This document shows positions 48,735 to 51,372 of a stretch of 51,372 nucleotides of DNA, one piece after another. Source of the stretch: BRH-c25 sp041690515 (GTDB lineage Bacteria; Bacillota; Clostridia; Lutisporales; Lutisporaceae); assembly GCA_041690515.1 (NCBI GenBank), contig JAWLHF010000007.1, positions 1 through 51,372 on the forward strand, written 5' to 3'. The translations under genes were made by a program, and so were the position numbers. How positions within the stretch are numbered: the first letter of the stretch is position 1; the number at the start of each line of letters is the position of its first letter. A model generated the notes under the pieces. It worked only from the letters and a program-made list of their open reading frames with translations. It was not told the origin of the DNA and ran no database searches.

Positions 48735-50074
48735 CGTACCACCTCCATTACCTGAGCTAACTTGTCGATCTGTGCTTTTGTCCTCTTCTCTGTGACACAA
48801 AGCAGCATTCCCTTTGCAAGCTCCGGATATTCCTTACCCAGTTCAAAGCCTCCGAGTATATTCTGTTTTAAGAGCTCACTGTTTACCTTGCTGGTAGGAG
48901 CTTCACCGGCTACTGCGAACTCTTTGAAGAATGGCTTGTTGAACAGCAGCTTATAATTACCGTTCTTGGTGATTTGGCTCATGGCATAGTGAGCTTTTTT
49001 TGCGCTTTGCTCGGCTACTTCCTTTAGACCCTTCTTACCCATTGTGGTCATGTAGATTGTGGCCATAAGAGCATTAAGACCCTGGTTGGAGCAGATGTTG
49101 GAGGTTGCCTTGTATCTGCGGATATGCTGTTCTCTTGCCTGCAGTGTAAGCACAAAAGCTCTCTTTCCGTCCACATCCTCAGATTGCCCTACTATTCTTC
49201 CGGGCATTTTTCTCATCAGCTTTGATGTAGTCGCCAGGAATCCTAGATATGGGCCTCCGAAGTTCAAACTGTTACCAAGGGACTGTCCTTCTCCGACAAC
49301 AATGTCAACTCCTGAATCTGCAGGGCTCTTGAGTATTCCAAGGGATATAGGGTCAACATAATCTATCAATACTGCCTTATTTGCATGAACTAATTTTTCT
49401 ACTTCAGTCAGATCCTCAATAATTCCAAAGAAATTGGGATTCTGTACTATCACACCGGCAGTTCCTGCTTCCACAAGGGTTTTGAGCTTTTCAACATCAG
49501 TTACTCCATCTGTCATATCAGCTTCAATGACTTCCACATCCCGGAACCTAAGGTAACTCTTAAGCACCCTTCTTACTTCAGGATGGACTGTCTTTGATAC
49601 GATGACTGAGCTGCGCCTTGCATTCTCCACCGCCATCATAGCAGCTTCAACACATGCGGTTGGCCCGTCATACATGGAAGCATTGGTAACATCCATGCCG
49701 GTAAGATTGCAGATCATCGTCTGATATTCAAATATGACCTGAAGAGTACCCTGGCTTATTTCAGGCTGATATGGAGTATATGCGGTATAAAACTCCGATC
49801 TCATAGCCAGATGCTTTACTATTGTAGGAATATAATGGTCATAAGCTCCTGCACCCAGAAAACAGACCAGATCGTCTGTGCTTTTATTCATATTGCTCAG
49901 GCTTTTCATATGGTCGGAAAGCTCTAATTCTGATAGGGGGCTGCTAATGTTGAGCTTTCTTTCCAGTCTGAGCTTGGCAGGTATATCTACGAACAAATCC
50001 TCGATGGATTTTGCTCCTATGCTGTCAAGCATCAATTTCTCGTCAGCTTCGGTATTCGGCATATACCTATGCAT
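48731..50074 (-). CDS. gcvPA: Glycine dehydrogenase (decarboxylating) subunit 1
   Basis: 447 aa, N-terminal-type half of the split P-protein (MHRYMPNTEADEKLMLDSIG; FLGAGAYDHYIPTIVKHLA; TPYQPEISQGTLQVIFEYQT; NICSNQGLNALMATIYM). It forms an alpha2beta2 enzyme with GcvPB and lacks the PLP lysine, as expected. The ATG comes one base after the gcvH stop codon, with GGAGGCC upstream. Confidence 0.97.
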   Translation of the reverse strand: MHRYMPNTEADEKLMLDSIGAKSIEDLFVDIPAKLRLERKLNISSPLSELELSDHMKSLSNMNKSTDDLVCFLGAGAYDHYIPTIVKHLAMRSEFYTAYTPYQPEISQGTLQVIFEYQTMICNLTGMDVTNASMYDGPTACVEAAMMAVENARRSSVIVSKTVHPEVRRVLKSYLRFRDVEVIEADMTDGVTDVEKLKTLVEAGTAGVIVQNPNFFGIIEDLTEVEKLVHANKAVLIDYVDPISLGILKSPADSGVDIVVGEGQSLGNSLNFGGPYLGFLATTSKLMRKMPGRIVGQSEDVDGKRAFVLTLQAREQHIRRYKATSNICSNQGLNALMATIYMTTMGKKGLKEVAEQSAKKAHYAMSQITKNGNYKLLFNKPFFKEFAVAGEAPTSKVNSELLKQNILGGFELGKEYPELAKGMLLCVTEKRTKAQIDKLAQVMEVVR

Positions 50075-50075
50075 A

Positions 50076-50459
50076 TTAGGCCTCCTTACTGCAGAAATCC
50101 TTGTACTCCTGCTCGTTCATTAGATTATCGAGATCAGCTTTGTTAGTGAGTTCAACCAATACGATCCAGTTTTCATAAGGGCCTTCGTTTATAAGCTGTG
50201 GGGAATCTGAAAGTGCTTCATTTACTTCAAGCACCTTCCCGGATACTGGGAGATATGAATCAGAAGCTGCCTTTACAGACTCAATTACGCCGAAAACATC
50301 CCCTGCATTTAGCTCATCACCAACTGAGGGCATCTCAACATATACGATTTCCCCTAAAGCATGCTGCGCAAAGTCTGTAATACCTACATAAGCCTTTTCA
50401 CCTTCGACTCTGACCCACTCATGATCGTTTGAATACATCAATCCTGATTTTGTTTCCAT
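50076..50459 (-). CDS. gcvH: Glycine cleavage system H protein
   Basis: 127 aa lipoyl carrier. The modified lysine is Lys63 in ESVKAASD; GITDFAQHALGEIVYVEMP and VNEALSDSPQLINE are hallmarks. It shuttles the aminomethyl group between the P-protein and GcvT. The ATG has AGGAGGAATG upstream. LipB and LipA encoded downstream modify this lysine. Confidence 0.97.
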   Translation of the reverse strand: METKSGLMYSNDHEWVRVEGEKAYVGITDFAQHALGEIVYVEMPSVGDELNAGDVFGVIESVKAASDSYLPVSGKVLEVNEALSDSPQLINEGPYENWIVLVELTNKADLDNLMNEQEYKDFCSKEA

Positions 50460-50499
50460 TTTTCATTCCTCCTGATTATTTATTTAACTGATTATTTTA

Positions 50500-51372
50500 T
50501 TACTTTTTATAATTCTTTGTATAGAACCTTCTGCTTACAACTTTGGCTCTAACGGTATTTTTTCTTATCTGGATGTCTATTGGTGTTCCGATTTCGGAAT
50601 ACTCAATATCAACCATTGCCAGACCAATGTTCTTCTTTAATGTAGGTGAACTGTAACCTGTTGTGACAAATCCAATATTCTTGCCGTTGGATAAAACATC
50701 ATAGCCATGCCTCGGTATACCGGGCCCTTCCATCTCAAAACCAACTATCTTTCTCTTCAAGCCTTCAGCTTTCTGCTTTTCCAGAGCTTCCTTACCAATA
50801 AAATTCGGTTTGTTCAGTTTTACAAACATTCCGAAGCCTGCTTCTAAAGGTGTGATCTCCGGTGAAAGCTCGTTTCCATAAAGGGGCAGATTGGCTTCAA
50901 ACCTCAGAGTGTCTCTTGAACCAAGTCCGGCAGGCTTTACGCCCTTTTCCTTACCTGCTTCAAGTATCTTATCCCAGACATGCTCTGCATCTTCGTGATT
51001 CATATAAATTTCGAAGCCGTCTTCACCGGTGTAGCCTGTACGTGATATTAGGCAGTTCTTGCCGGCAATCTTAACATCTTTTTTGAAATAGAAGAAAGCG
51101 ATATCGGAAAGCTTGGTATCGGTAAGCTCCTGCAGCACTTCTTCAGCCTTTGGGCCTTGTAGGGCAACCTCGGAAACATCCTCGGAAATGTTCTTGAGCT
51201 CAACAGCGTAGTTTCCCGTATTTTCCTTCATCCATTGAAAATCCTTATCAACATTGCTGGCATTGATTACAAGCAGATAGAAATCGTTTGTATGCTTGTA
51301 TACCAAGAGGTCGTCGACTATACCTCCGTCAGGATAGCACATCATTGCATAAATAACCTGATTTTCATTCAT
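50500..51372 (-). CDS. gcvT: Glycine cleavage system T protein (aminomethyltransferase), N-terminus cut by window
   Basis: The visible 290 residues cover most of GcvT: MMCYPDGGIVDDLLVYK, SRTGYTGEDGFEIYMN, GLGSRDTLRFEANLPLYGNEL, and the C-terminal barrel (GFVTTGYSSPTLKKNIGLAMVD). The ATG at the edge is internal; roughly the first 75 residues lie beyond the window. It transfers the methylene to tetrahydrofolate. It is the first gene seen of the gcv-lip operon, so the operon promoter, and any glycine riboswitch, would be to the right of the window. Confidence 0.96.
   Translation of the reverse strand: MNENQVIYAMMCYPDGGIVDDLLVYKHTNDFYLLVINASNVDKDFQWMKENTGNYAVELKNISEDVSEVALQGPKAEEVLQELTDTKLSDIAFFYFKKDVKIAGKNCLISRTGYTGEDGFEIYMNHEDAEHVWDKILEAGKEKGVKPAGLGSRDTLRFEANLPLYGNELSPEITPLEAGFGMFVKLNKPNFIGKEALEKQKAEGLKRKIVGFEMEGPGIPRHGYDVLSNGKNIGFVTTGYSSPTLKKNIGLAMVDIEYSEIGTPIDIQIRKNTVRAKVVSRRFYTKNYKK

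Noticed and set aside
50460..50499. Glycine riboswitch within the gcv operon
   Set aside because: The gcvT-gcvH gap is too short; any riboswitch would lie before gcvT, beyond the window.

Overview
The window looks like chromosome of a low-to-mid G+C Firmicute, most likely an anaerobic member of the Clostridia. The signs are GGAGG-type ribosome sites before almost every gene, mixed ATG/GTG/TTG starts, short convergent intergenic hairpin terminators, consensus TTGACA/TATAAT promoters, a two-subunit glycine dehydrogenase (GcvPA/GcvPB), YesM/YesN-type two-component proteins, a CGAACATATGTTCG (LexA/DinR-type) SOS box, and a probable selenocysteine codon. No rRNA, tRNA, CRISPR array, phage module or transposase gene was seen. 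Both ends cut genes: an ABC permease at the left and gcvT at the right.

Layout. 1-4 kb: end of an Fbp/Afu-type ABC permease, a Cof-type HAD phosphatase, and a convergent YesN response regulator/YesM histidine kinase pair. 4.2-12.6 kb: GNAT enzyme and lipoprotein, then a TetR repressor and a MacB-type ABC efflux operon (ATPase, FtsX-like permease, membrane-fusion protein, ECF-like sigma factor) followed by a second TetR. The efflux promoter is bracketed by two matched palindromes and preceded by a copy of the operator that also sits in front of the first tetR. 12.6-16.4 kb: lipoprotein, a MocR regulator broken by one in-frame amber codon, a divergent class III aminotransferase, and a 1-Cys peroxiredoxin. 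16.5-22.9 kb: gpmI, an unknown protein, a DbpA-type helicase, a membrane protein, and a MarR/flavoprotein operon. 23-34 kb: PTS EIIC-like permease, CofE-like protein with divergent LysR, M18 aminopeptidase, PilZ protein, soluble chemoreceptor with a zinc-binding CZB domain, Uup-like ABC-F, an SOS-boxed DUF3795 gene, and a DUF2087/GIY-YIG regulator. 34-45 kb: SIMPL protein, exonuclease III, a divergent DEAD-box protein, a YkpA/YbiT-type ABC-F, two MFS transporters, a WYL regulator, and three effector-binding/unknown genes ending in an AraC regulator. 45-51.4 kb, all on the minus strand: gcvT-gcvH-gcvPA-gcvPB-[UGA-containing small gene]-lipB-lipA.

The last block is a coherent pathway: GcvT/H/PA/PB cleave glycine and LipB/LipA make the lipoyl group that GcvH carries. 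Between gcvPB and lipB lies a 100-residue reading frame interrupted only by one TGA. Reading it as selenocysteine gives a CxxU redox motif, and two perfect hairpins follow the codon. This is the strongest candidate for something undescribed in the window.

Two other structures are not explained by genes. A 207-bp non-coding element occurs twice in opposite orientation (22918-23124 and 37464-37670), each time between convergent genes. The copies match at 192 of 207 positions by my alignment, and several of the differences keep base pairing, which implies a folded RNA. A separate ~260-bp palindromic element (35041-35302) has imperfect terminal inverted repeats and a nested REP-like hairpin.
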